From the NCBI GenBank assembly GCA_910579605.1, contig CAJTUG010000002.1, forward strand, positions 31,665 to 36,788: 5,124 nt of DNA, given 5' to 3'. Positions within the stretch are counted from its first letter, which is position 1. The number at the start of each line of letters is the position of its first letter. A program made the translations under genes and the position numbers. Shown piece by piece: positions 1 through 5,124 of this stretch. The notes under the pieces are model-generated. The model did no database searches. It saw only the letters and a list, made by a program, of their open reading frames with translations, and had not been told where the DNA came from. This stretch comes from an uncultured Muribaculaceae bacterium (lineage in GTDB: Bacteria > Bacteroidota > Bacteroidia > Bacteroidales > Muribaculaceae).

Positions 1-1137
1 TATGCTTTCGTGCCTGGAGAAATTTATCGCAATCATCTTTCTCGTCCTGGTGCATGGGCTGTAATTAAAGCTGCCTTGATTGGTATTCCGCTACCTTTAT
101 GTTCATGCGGTGTATTGCCTACTGCGGTGTCATTACGTCGTAATGGTGCTTCGCGTGGGGCGTCAACTTCATTTTTAATAGCTACACCACAAACCGGTGT
201 TGACTCTATTGCTGCTACATATTCCCTTTTAGGTCCTGCATTTGCTGTTATACGCCCCGTAGCGGCTTTACTAACGGCGTTTATTGGAGGCATGCTTGTC
301 AATCGTGAAGATAAAGCATGTAACGATGCTTGTGATATGGAAGTTGATACTATTGATGCGCCGTCATCCAACAATATTTTCGGAAAGATAAAGGCTGCAT
401 TACGATATGGTTTTGTAGATATGATACAAAATATAGGCAAATGGCTTATTATCGGATTGGTTATAGCTGCAGCAATCACGGTTTTTGTCCCTGATGGTTT
501 TTTTACTTTCTTTGCGGAATACCCGTTGTTGTCTATGATAGCGGTTGTTGTAGTGGCTGTCCCGATGTATGTATGTTCTACGGGTTCAATACCTATAGCA
601 TTGTCTTTGATGCTTAAAGGCCTTAGCCCGGGGGCAGCATTTGTTTTGCTCATGGCAGGTCCCGCAGCCAACTTCGCATCTATTATTATTGTAAGCAAAT
701 CCCTTGGTAAAAAAGCTGCTGCAGTTTATCTCGGAACAATAATTATAGGGGCAATAGCAATTGGTTTGTGCATTGATTATCTTATGCCGCGCGATTGGTT
801 TACAATGCCTATGGTTGCAGGGACTACAAATTGCCATCTTCAGATAGGCTTGTTTCCCGGTATTTGCTCAGTTCTTCTTATATTATTGCTCGTTAATGCT
901 ATTATTAGAAAATATACACATAAAAAATCAGAAAAAATGGAAAATGAACAAATGATTATTGTAAAAGGTATGACTTGTGGTCATTGCAAAGCTATGGTAG
1001 AGAAAAACCTTGCAAAACTCCCGGGTATAGAGTCTGTTTCTGTTGATCTTGCTTCTGGCGAAACGAAGATTATAGGTACTCCTGATGCTGCTGCAGTAAA
1101 AGAAGTTATAGAAGACCTTGGATTTTCAATTGGATAA
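1..1137 (+). CDS. SO_0444-type Cu/Zn efflux permease with fused C-terminal HMA domain (5' end outside window)
   Basis: Inner-membrane permease thought to export soft metals such as Cu or Zn. The frame is open from base 1, and the first codons (Tyr-Ala-Phe-Val-Pro) already match the interior of the family, so the N-terminus with its first membrane segment(s) lies outside the window; the GTG at 10 is not a credible start. Counting from the codon at base 1, the first permease half carries the PLCSCG signature (Cys34, Cys36) followed by conserved LRRNGAS and TPQTGVDS stretches (about 45-69). A hydrophilic linker at about 100-125 contains a CNDAC motif (Cys107, Cys111). The second half repeats the pattern with VCSTGSIP (about 191-198) and LMAGPAANF. 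Hydrophobic segments lie near 78-97, 146-163, 175-190, 211-231, 240-258 and 285-303. After a Lys-rich linker, residues 318-378 form an HMA domain with GMTCGHC (Cys326, Cys329). Family assignment rests on these motifs; the metal is inferred. It is convergent with the next gene. Confidence 0.9.
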   Translation, partial: YAFVPGEIYRNHLSRPGAWAVIKAALIGIPLPLCSCGVLPTAVSLRRNGASRGASTSFLIATPQTGVDSIAATYSLLGPAFAVIRPVAALLTAFIGGMLVNREDKACNDACDMEVDTIDAPSSNNIFGKIKAALRYGFVDMIQNIGKWLIIGLVIAAAITVFVPDGFFTFFAEYPLLSMIAVVVVAVPMYVCSTGSIPIALSLMLKGLSPGAAFVLLMAGPAANFASIIIVSKSLGKKAAAVYLGTIIIGAIAIGLCIDYLMPRDWFTMPMVAGTTNCHLQIGLFPGICSVLLILLLVNAIIRKYTHKKSEKMENEQMIIVKGMTCGHCKAMVEKNLAKLPGIESVSVDLASGETKIIGTPDAAAVKEVIEDLGFSIG

Positions 1138-1156
1138 TTCCTTATTAGGAAACTGC

Positions 1157-1205
1157 CTGTGATTAATACTTGGGCTTGGTTTTCATTCCGAGATATTAAT
1201 CATAG
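1157..1205 (+). other. Long imperfect stem-loop downstream of the permease gene
   Basis: A 12-bp arm, CTGTGATTAATA (1157-1168), pairs with TATTAATCATAG (1194-1205). The helix continues with CTTGG (1169-1173) against CCGAG (1188-1192), interrupted only by a bulged A at 1193 and closed by a 14-base loop. This makes about 17 pairs. The two non-Watson-Crick positions (1159/1203 and 1171/1190) are G-U pairs only if the plus strand is the RNA, so it probably folds in the permease transcript. It has no T-run and is not by itself a classical terminator. Confidence 0.55.
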
Positions 1206-1213
1206 TTAAAGTT

Positions 1214-1231
1214 GAGATTCTGATAGATCTC
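1214..1231 (+). other. Short stem-loop (GAGAT/ATCTC)
   Basis: GAGAT at 1214-1218 is the inverse complement of ATCTC at 1227-1231, with an 8-base loop. Five pairs alone could arise by chance. It is listed because it lies between two stronger hairpins in the same 3' region. Confidence 0.25.
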
Positions 1232-1240
1232 GTATATTGT

Positions 1241-1277
1241 GAGGGCTTTTCTTTTATTAGAATTGCTCTCGTTTTTT
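1241..1277 (+). terminator. Probable intrinsic terminator of the permease gene
   Basis: GAGGGC (1241-1246) pairs with GCTCTC (1265-1270) through one G-U pair. After a TT/TT internal loop, TTCT (1249-1252) pairs with AGAA (1259-1262) around a 6-base loop. A run of six T follows at 1272-1277. The stem plus T-run is arranged for plus-strand transcription; on the minus strand the G-U becomes an A-C mismatch and no T-run follows. It lies about 100 bases after the permease stop, so the transcript would have a long structured 3' end. Confidence 0.5.
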
Positions 1278-1298
1278 ATCTATTCGGTAAGTAGTTGA

Positions 1299-2303
1299 TT
1301 AGAATGTTTGTCTATTGTTCCATGAATATAATATGGATTTGAAATCGGAAATCATTATTGGGAAATTATAATTTATTTTGGATTTCAAGCGTTTTGCCAC
1401 TTGTTCAACTGCGTGTATAAGATATTCACTGAGTACTTGTTTTTGTTTTGACTCAGACAATAGGCTAAATTCTTTCTCAAAAACAATATTTATACGTATT
1501 TTACCCAATTCTTTTTGGAATGGCCCATATGTGTAGCGGTTTCTGAGGTAATATCCATTATCTTCAATTTCTTTTTCCGAATACAACTCAAGGAGTTTTG
1601 GATAAAAATCTTTCTGTTTTAGTTTAAGAGCTTCATCGGCGATAATATAGTTTGTCTTGCAGTGATAATTATCGTAGAAGCTGAATGACAGATTAATTGT
1701 GATTGAGTCTATGCCAGATCCATATGCCTCAGGATGCATATTTTGATTTAGACTTTGCATGAGTTCTTTATCGATACTTTCAACAATTATTTTCGAATTG
1801 TCATAGCAATTTGCAAGGCCTCTGATTATACGAATCGGATTCTTCGGAATCCAATTGCGTTGTGTATATAGTTGAGTCTTTTGTGCCTCAACGATAGGTG
1901 CATTTATACGTATTGGTTTTATAGGCGGATTCTCAGGATTTCCGTGAAAGAACGACATTCCATAGTCTATTGCAAATCCACCATTTCGTTTTGACCATAC
2001 AGCATCAAAGAAGTATGGTTTTGAATAGCGGTCTATAAAATATGTTTCTGGATTACCGTTAAACCATTGACCTCTGATGGCTTCCAAAGGTTCATGCTTT
2101 CCCCAACCTACTATTGCAAGAGCTTCGCATATCCGTACTGCGTAGTTCCATTCTACGGCATTACTATATTTAGAGTATTTTAGAAAACAGTCATAAAGTT
2201 GTTCGCGAATAGCATTCCTGTCATGTTTCCCAAACAGAAAAGTTCGGAGTCCTTCAAGATCGGATATCTTAAAGATTTCAGTTATCAACAAGTTGTCACT
2301 CAT
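1299..2303 (-). CDS. Uncharacterised 334-residue protein, third gene of the GNAT operon
   Basis: I do not recognise this family. It looks soluble and cytoplasmic: no signal peptide, membrane segment, lipobox, or nucleotide-binding or nuclease signature stands out. The N-terminal third (about 15-80) looks helical and leads to a Trp- and Gly-rich patch (VGWGKHEP, about 65-72; RGQWFNGNPE, about 77-86). Residues 96-119 are rich in aromatics (PYFFDAVW, then GGFAIDYG). Residues 121-160 are rich in Pro and Ile. The C-terminal half (about 195-325) has alternating beta-like stretches (SITINLSFSFY; KIRINIVFEKEF) and a closing helix (about 285-310, EYLIHAVEQVAKRLKSK). The ATG at 2303 is the only reasonable start, because an in-frame stop lies four codons upstream. 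It follows the two-domain GNAT by 42 bases on the same strand, so co-transcription is likely. A polymorphic-toxin immunity protein is conceivable from its composition, but no toxin gene is visible here. Confidence 0.8.
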   Translation of the reverse strand: MSDNLLITEIFKISDLEGLRTFLFGKHDRNAIREQLYDCFLKYSKYSNAVEWNYAVRICEALAIVGWGKHEPLEAIRGQWFNGNPETYFIDRYSKPYFFDAVWSKRNGGFAIDYGMSFFHGNPENPPIKPIRINAPIVEAQKTQLYTQRNWIPKNPIRIIRGLANCYDNSKIIVESIDKELMQSLNQNMHPEAYGSGIDSITINLSFSFYDNYHCKTNYIIADEALKLKQKDFYPKLLELYSEKEIEDNGYYLRNRYTYGPFQKELGKIRINIVFEKEFSLLSESKQKQVLSEYLIHAVEQVAKRLKSKINYNFPIMISDFKSILYSWNNRQTF

Positions 2304-2315
2304 GTCAAATAATTA

Positions 2316-2337
2316 ACAACCATGGCGCTCCGGTTGT
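2316..2337 (-). other. Inverted repeat in the gap before the 334-residue gene
   Basis: ACAACC and GGTTGT form a perfect 6-bp inverted repeat around a 10-base centre. It occupies half of the 42-base gap between the two-domain GNAT and the unknown gene. On the minus strand the following bases are AT-rich (TAATTATTTGAC) but lack a real T-run, so a full terminator is unlikely. It could slow transcription or shape the leader of the downstream gene. Confidence 0.3.
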
Positions 2338-2345
2338 GAGCATAT

Positions 2346-3191
2346 TTAAACTGGCAAAGACATTTCAAATTGGTTGCTAACTAATTCTATATTCATGCTT
2401 TCAAGAAATGCTTGCATTGGTTGATAATCAGCACTGATATTCAACACTTTTACAAATTGGGTTTCCAAGTAATTAATGGCTTGATGCAATAATGCAGTTG
2501 CGATACCTTTACGACGATATTTTACTGCAACAGCTATCTGAGCCACATCCCCGGTTTTTTTATCAATCACACAAAATCCGGCTAAGATTCCATCTACGAA
2601 TGCTCCGAGACAAAAAAGATCAGATTCGCCTCTTTCAATGGAGTCTATGCTATTTTGCCATGAAGGTATGAAATCGCACCAGCTCTGAGCATTCTTTATT
2701 GTTCTTATATCTATAGGTGAAACCCTACAATATCTGTTATTTCTTTTGATGTTGATTTTAGAAATATCTTGTCTAAAGCAATTAAATAAACGGGTTTCTT
2801 CAAAATTCATCTGGCGGTATATGTTAATTGCCTTATGATTATTCGTTAGAACCTCTAACACATATTGTCTTATACCTATTTCTTTAAGAAAAGGTATTGA
2901 ATACGAGAAAATTTTGCCGGCAATACCCATGCCTCTATATTCTTTAATCGTGCCGGTTCCAGTGTCGTATGCTGTTGGGATATTCTTAAAAGACCCTATT
3001 CCATTCAAGGTAAATGAGACCAGCTTATCGTTGTCGAAGGCTCCGAATGAGAACTTAGGACAATATCCGCGTCTTTTCAGCATTGAACGGATTTCTTCTT
3101 TCTTGAATTGTATTTCGTAATCAGAAAAAGCATTTTCAAAACCTTGAAAAAGTGTTTCAAAATCAATGTTTTCTAAACTTTTTATCTCCAT
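2346..3191 (-). CDS. Two-domain GNAT N-acetyltransferase
   Basis: A 281-residue protein made of two GNAT folds, expected to move an acetyl group from acetyl-CoA to an amine on a small molecule or protein in the cytoplasm. Domain 1 (about 1-145) contains the acetyl-CoA pyrophosphate-loop motif YRGMGIAGK at 85-93, then VLEVLTNNHKAINIYRQMNF (111-130), the usual late-strand and helix region. Domain 2 (about 155-281) has a second motif A, YRRKGIATALL, at 225-235, preceded by a beta strand (AQIAVAV). Both loops keep the R-x-x-G-x-G/A pattern, so both may bind CoA. I chose the ATG at 3191. A TTG two codons upstream (3197) is possible but less likely. The gap to the preceding GNAT gene is 10 bases (3192-3201), which implies one operon. 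The substrate cannot be read from sequence; a resistance or detoxification role is only a possibility. Confidence 0.88.
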   Translation of the reverse strand: MEIKSLENIDFETLFQGFENAFSDYEIQFKKEEIRSMLKRRGYCPKFSFGAFDNDKLVSFTLNGIGSFKNIPTAYDTGTGTIKEYRGMGIAGKIFSYSIPFLKEIGIRQYVLEVLTNNHKAINIYRQMNFEETRLFNCFRQDISKINIKRNNRYCRVSPIDIRTIKNAQSWCDFIPSWQNSIDSIERGESDLFCLGAFVDGILAGFCVIDKKTGDVAQIAVAVKYRRKGIATALLHQAINYLETQFVKVLNISADYQPMQAFLESMNIELVSNQFEMSLPV

Positions 3192-3201
3192 AGTCAATTA
3201 T

Positions 3202-3666
3202 TTAATCATTGAGTTTGAGCTGATAAATTTTTGTTATTTCTCCCCAAGGATGATAGCAGTTTCCTATATAAACGAACCCGAAATGTTCGTAGTATCCGGT
3301 ATGGTCGGTGCATAGGTTCAATTTATTGAATCCTAATGATGCGGCATCTTTTATAACGTAGTCAATTAGAATTTTTCCAAGATTGTGTCCACGATATTCT
3401 TCTTCAATATATAGTGCTGCAAGCCATGGATATAAATCCATCCTTGAATTAAAATCATTGGTTATCAAACCTGCGCATCCTACTATATTTAATTTGTCGG
3501 AATCCAACATTAGATACCACTGAGGAAGGGGATTCTCTGCATCAATGCAATGACACAAACAATCTTCATATACAGCTTTGGAATCTTCCGTAGCCCATTT
3601 CTCTTGAAAATAGGCTATCGCCCTTTCGAGATATTCCGGATTGGTGCGAAGAGATATAATTTTCAT
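3202..3666 (-). CDS. Single-domain GNAT N-acetyltransferase
   Basis: A 154-residue acetyl-CoA-dependent N-acetyltransferase, standard length for a one-domain GNAT. The central strand and acetyl-CoA loop are at 81-100 (WLAALYIEEEYRG, then HNLGKIL), followed by helix 101-111. The C-terminal signature TGYYEHFGFVYIG (123-135) and YHPWGE (138-143) is typical of a common bacterial GNAT subgroup. The first Gly of the R-x-x-G-x-G loop is Asn95 here (RGHNLG), a noticeable deviation; Gly97 is kept. The ATG at 3666 is supported because an in-frame stop lies only six codons upstream. No Shine-Dalgarno sequence is visible, as is usual in Bacteroidota. It is the first gene of the minus-strand operon, about 115 bases downstream of a candidate promoter. 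The substrate is unknown. Confidence 0.9.
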   Translation of the reverse strand: MKIISLRTNPEYLERAIAYFQEKWATEDSKAVYEDCLCHCIDAENPLPQWYLMLDSDKLNIVGCAGLITNDFNSRMDLYPWLAALYIEEEYRGHNLGKILIDYVIKDAASLGFNKLNLCTDHTGYYEHFGFVYIGNCYHPWGEITKIYQLKLND

Positions 3667-3786
3667 CTCGGTTGACGAAATATTTTAGATGTTTAATTCT
3701 TATGTTTTGCTGAATCTGATTATACTCCAGTTATATGTAGTTTATCTATTTAGAGTATGTCAGGATAAACTTATACGATTATAATA

Positions 3787-3794
3787 CAAAGATA
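3787..3794 (-). promoter_or_regulatory. Candidate Bacteroidetes -7 promoter box for the GNAT operon
   Basis: The minus strand reads TATCTTTG here, an exact match to the Bacteroidetes sigma-ABfr -7 consensus TAnnTTTG. It sits in an AT-rich stretch with another TTTG a few bases upstream. No TTTG was found at the usual -33 distance, so an activator may be required or the box may be fortuitous. The implied start of transcription is near 3780, giving a leader of about 115 bases before the GNAT ATG at 3666. Confidence 0.5.
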
Positions 3795-3817
3795 CAAATA
3801 AAATATAAAGGATTATT

Positions 3818-3833
3818 CATATACTCGTATATG
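3818..3833. promoter_or_regulatory. 16-bp palindrome, possible operator
   Basis: CATATACTCGTATATG consists of perfect 7-bp arms (CATATAC/GTATATG) around a 2-base centre. Its centre lies about 45 bases upstream of the inferred transcription start of the GNAT operon, a typical position for a dimeric activator or repressor. No regulator gene is in the window. The function is inferred from symmetry and position only. Confidence 0.4.
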
Positions 3834-3936
3834 GCAACCCTAATTTCAACAACTGTTTATGTTTTTTGAGCTTATACCACAGATATTCAGGATGTCAAGC
3901 TATGTGCTTGTGAAATGTCGGCAAATTTTTATTAGA

Positions 3937-3964
3937 ATTATGCACACGATAAAAGTTGCATAAT
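3937..3964 (-). other. 8-bp inverted repeat downstream of the thioredoxin-like gene
   Basis: ATTATGCA (3937-3944) and TGCATAAT (3957-3964) are perfect inverse complements with a 12-base spacer. The repeat starts about 55 bases after the stop of the thioredoxin-like gene, so it could form a hairpin at the 3' end of that operon's transcript. The minus-strand sequence after it is A-rich rather than T-rich, so it is a poor intrinsic terminator. Confidence 0.35.
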
Positions 3965-4018
3965 CAAATTTACCCTCGTCAATAATTAATAATTGCAATT
4001 AAAGTCCTTGTGGTTCGT

Positions 4019-4504
4019 TCACTCAATATCGTTATATTCGCCGGTACGCACACGGGTTATTATACCTGTTGGTGATACTGAATAAACACGTGGGATAATA
4101 GAAGAGGCAAAGAGTGAATATACTTTATTATCTGCTTGAGCCGACCATGGCATTGTGAGACCGTTCTCCGCCCAGAAAGCAGTAATCGTTGGAGATTTTT
4201 CGGCACGGGAAATGCAGATATATGTTATTTTTTTGCCAGCAGCCTTCGACTCTTGCCACTCTTCCTCAAGTTTTGGTAAGTGTCTGCGGCAATCGGGACA
4301 TGAGGTGTTGAAGAAAATAATTTCTGCTGGAAATCCTGCGAGAGTTTTATCAGACACTGTAGAGCCATCATTCATTATCACTTCAAAGGGGGGGAGGGTA
4401 TCACCGACATTGAGTGAGAAAATAGGTTCATCTGCAGTGCAACCACTGCAAATGATTAGGACTGCTCCACATAAGAGGGTTGCTATGTTGTAGCGAAATT
4501 TCAT
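4019..4504 (-). CDS. TlpA-like thioredoxin-fold lipoprotein (CPDC active site)
   Basis: A 161-residue envelope thiol-disulfide protein. The N-terminus (MKFRYN, then a hydrophobic stretch at 7-19) ends in CSGC at 19-22. Cys22 is the probable lipidated residue, although Cys rather than Leu at -3 is a loose lipobox. The mature part starts T-A-D-E, acidic residues that might favour surface export. The thioredoxin fold follows: VGDTLPPFEV (33-42), strand AEIIFFNTS (60-68), redox motif C69-P-D-C72, and the cis-proline region SSIIPRVYSVSP (134-145, Pro138). This fits the AhpC/TSA-TlpA group, which reduces or oxidises cysteines outside the cytoplasm; the partner is unknown. Its ATG (4504-4502) overlaps the TGA of the DUF1573 gene (4503-4501) in an ATGA junction, so translation is probably coupled. 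It is the last gene of its operon. Confidence 0.88.
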   Translation of the reverse strand: MKFRYNIATLLCGAVLIICSGCTADEPIFSLNVGDTLPPFEVIMNDGSTVSDKTLAGFPAEIIFFNTSCPDCRRHLPKLEEEWQESKAAGKKITYICISRAEKSPTITAFWAENGLTMPWSAQADNKVYSLFASSIIPRVYSVSPTGIITRVRTGEYNDIE

Positions 4505-4893
4505 TTCTTTGTAGGTCGTTTTATTCGGCCTCTTACAAAGACTTTTACGAGTTTGTTTGTGGCATTGGAGCGTATACGTACCATTTTAACGAATTCTCCC
4601 GGAGGGTAGTCCCGACCATCAAATTTTACTGTTATTACAGCAGAGTCTCCTGGCGCTATGGGTGTCTTGGGATATCCTGCTGCGGTGCAACTGCAGTCGG
4701 TGGTGACGCTTGTGAGCGCGAGTGGTGCTGATCCTGTATTACGAAGCGTTATTGATCCACTGTGAATTGAGTCTGAATCAACCAGACCAAGATCTATTGT
4801 CCTTGATGTAGGAAGCTCTACGCGAGCTTCTTCTGTAGGAGTATGAGGGGTAGAGAGCAGCACTACCAACGGTATGAGAATTTTTAAAAACAT
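4501..4893 (-). CDS. DUF1573 domain protein, exported Ig-like domain
   Basis: A 130-residue protein with one DUF1573 domain (ASH-like Ig fold), a family very common in Bacteroidota and usually exported; its molecular role is not established. From the ATG at 4893, residues 1-14 (MFLKILIPLVVLLS) form a short signal peptide or membrane anchor. The domain spans about 33-122, with IDLGLVDSDSIHSGSITLRNTGSAPLAL as hallmark text in shorter pieces (IDLGLVDSD, 33-41; LRNTGSAPL, 50-58), the diagnostic TTDCSCT (64-70, Cys67 and Cys69), then IAPGDSAVITVKFDG. A TTG at 4905 would add four residues and overlap the upstream stop; ATG is preferred, leaving an 8-base gap. It sits between a T9SS-sorted protein and a thioredoxin-like lipoprotein in one operon. 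DUF1573 proteins often neighbour redoxins, and the CxC pair could be a redox target, but that is inference. Confidence 0.88.
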   Translation of the reverse strand: MFLKILIPLVVLLSTPHTPTEEARVELPTSRTIDLGLVDSDSIHSGSITLRNTGSAPLALTSVTTDCSCTAAGYPKTPIAPGDSAVITVKFDGRDYPPGEFVKMVRIRSNATNKLVKVFVRGRIKRPTKK

Positions 4894-4901
4894 GGCAATA
4901 C

Positions 4902-5124
4902 TCAACGTTTAACCAATATTTTTGTGCGTAGAGGCTCTACTCCTGCGTTGCGGGCTTCAAGAATATATATGCCTTGTTCAAGAGTCAACTTAGCTGAATT
5001 GTTCGCAGTTGAATGATTAGCTATGACTCTTCCGGTCATGTCGTAAACTGCTATGTCAAGACCATGTCCGTTGTCGGGTGCACACACAGTAATATTGTTG
5101 TCTTCAATAGTTACTTTTATAGCG
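4902..5124 (-). CDS. C-terminus of a T9SS-sorted (type A) secreted protein, partial
   Basis: Only the last 73 residues are in the window; the frame is open to the right edge, so the gene begins beyond base 5124. The visible part is a type A T9SS C-terminal sorting domain: strand ITV (11-13), the hallmark LDIAVYDMTGRVI (22-34), LTLEQGIYILEA (46-57) and the terminal KILVKR (68-73). Such domains direct an outer-membrane-translocated protein through the type IX secretion machinery, where they are usually cleaved and the protein is released or anchored. The catalytic or binding part is missing, so the cargo function cannot be told. A GTG at 5087 is inside the domain and is not a start. Its stop is 8 bases from the DUF1573 ATG, so it is the upstream gene of the same operon. 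Confidence 0.85.
   Translation of the reverse strand, partial: AIKVTIEDNNITVCAPDNGHGLDIAVYDMTGRVIANHSTANNSAKLTLEQGIYILEARNAGVEPLRTKILVKR

Larger units (their letters stand above)
3667..4018. other. AT-rich intergenic region between two minus-strand operons
   Basis: This 352-base gap contains no credible gene; the only short frames are about a dozen codons long. It separates the stop of the thioredoxin-like gene from the start of the GNAT operon. It holds a candidate minus-strand promoter (3787-3794), a 16-bp palindrome (3818-3833), an inverted repeat (3937-3964) and a 10-bp AT palindrome, AATTGCAATT (3991-4000). No tRNA-like or riboswitch-like pattern was recognised. Confidence 0.6.

Noticed and set aside
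33..698. Minus-strand open frame of 221 codons inside the permease gene
   Set aside because: It is antisense to a strongly conserved permease and its translation shows no coherent domain; it is a by-product of the codon pattern on the other strand.
586..837. Minus-strand 83-codon frame rich in Cys and His
   Set aside because: It lies wholly antisense to the permease second half. The Cys/His richness comes from reverse reading of Gly, Ala and Met codons, with no spaced zinc-finger pattern.
1138..1151. TTCCT-TATT-AGGAA hairpin immediately after the permease stop as terminator
   Set aside because: Only five pairs, mostly weak, and no T-run follows; the hairpin at 1241-1277 is a better terminator.
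2914..3120. Plus-strand 68-codon frame
   Set aside because: It is antisense to the first domain of the two-domain GNAT, which has clear motif evidence.
3991..4000. AATTGCAATT palindrome as a terminator or operator
   Set aside because: A 10-bp AT-rich palindrome is expected by chance in this AT-rich spacer, it cannot form a hairpin with a loop, and nothing else supports it.
4155..4731. Two plus-strand frames (4155-4493 and 4480-4731)
   Set aside because: Both are antisense to the thioredoxin-like and DUF1573 genes, which have diagnostic motifs in the minus-strand frames.

Overview
The window looks like Bacteroidota chromosome, most likely order Bacteroidales and possibly a gut lineage such as Muribaculaceae; the family-level guess is weak. 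Evidence: a C-terminal type IX secretion (T9SS) sorting domain, a DUF1573 protein beside a thioredoxin-fold lipoprotein, start codons without clear Shine-Dalgarno sequences, and a TATCTTTG box matching the Bacteroidetes -7 consensus TAnnTTTG. No RNA genes, insertion sequences or CRISPR arrays were seen.

Layout. (1) 1-1137, plus strand: most of a metal-efflux permease of the SO_0444 type with a fused C-terminal heavy-metal-associated (HMA) domain; its N-terminus lies left of the window. (2) 1138-1298: a convergent intergenic region with three successive stem-loops; the last carries a T-run and is the probable terminator of the permease gene. (3) 3666 down to 1299, minus strand: a probable three-gene operon, in order of transcription a single-domain GNAT acetyltransferase, a two-domain GNAT acetyltransferase, and an unrecognised 334-residue protein. 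(4) 3667-4018: a 352-base AT-rich non-coding region with a candidate promoter for the GNAT operon, a 16-bp palindrome upstream of it, and a further inverted repeat. (5) 5124 down to 4019, minus strand: a second tight operon of a T9SS-sorted protein (only its C-terminus is in the window), a small DUF1573 protein, and a TlpA-like thioredoxin-fold lipoprotein whose start overlaps the DUF1573 stop by four bases.

How the genes work together. The permease probably exports a soft metal (Cu, Zn or similar) from the cytoplasm, with the HMA domain as metal-binding module. The right-hand operon acts in the cell envelope: a secreted or surface protein, an Ig-like exported protein and a thiol-redox lipoprotein. 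The central GNAT operon has the look of an accessory cassette between them: hand-sampled lines suggest it is more AT-rich than its flanks, and its third gene belongs to no family I recognise. No clearly new system is demonstrated. The best leads are the unknown protein with its GNAT partners, the palindrome-controlled promoter, and the structured 3' region of the permease transcript.
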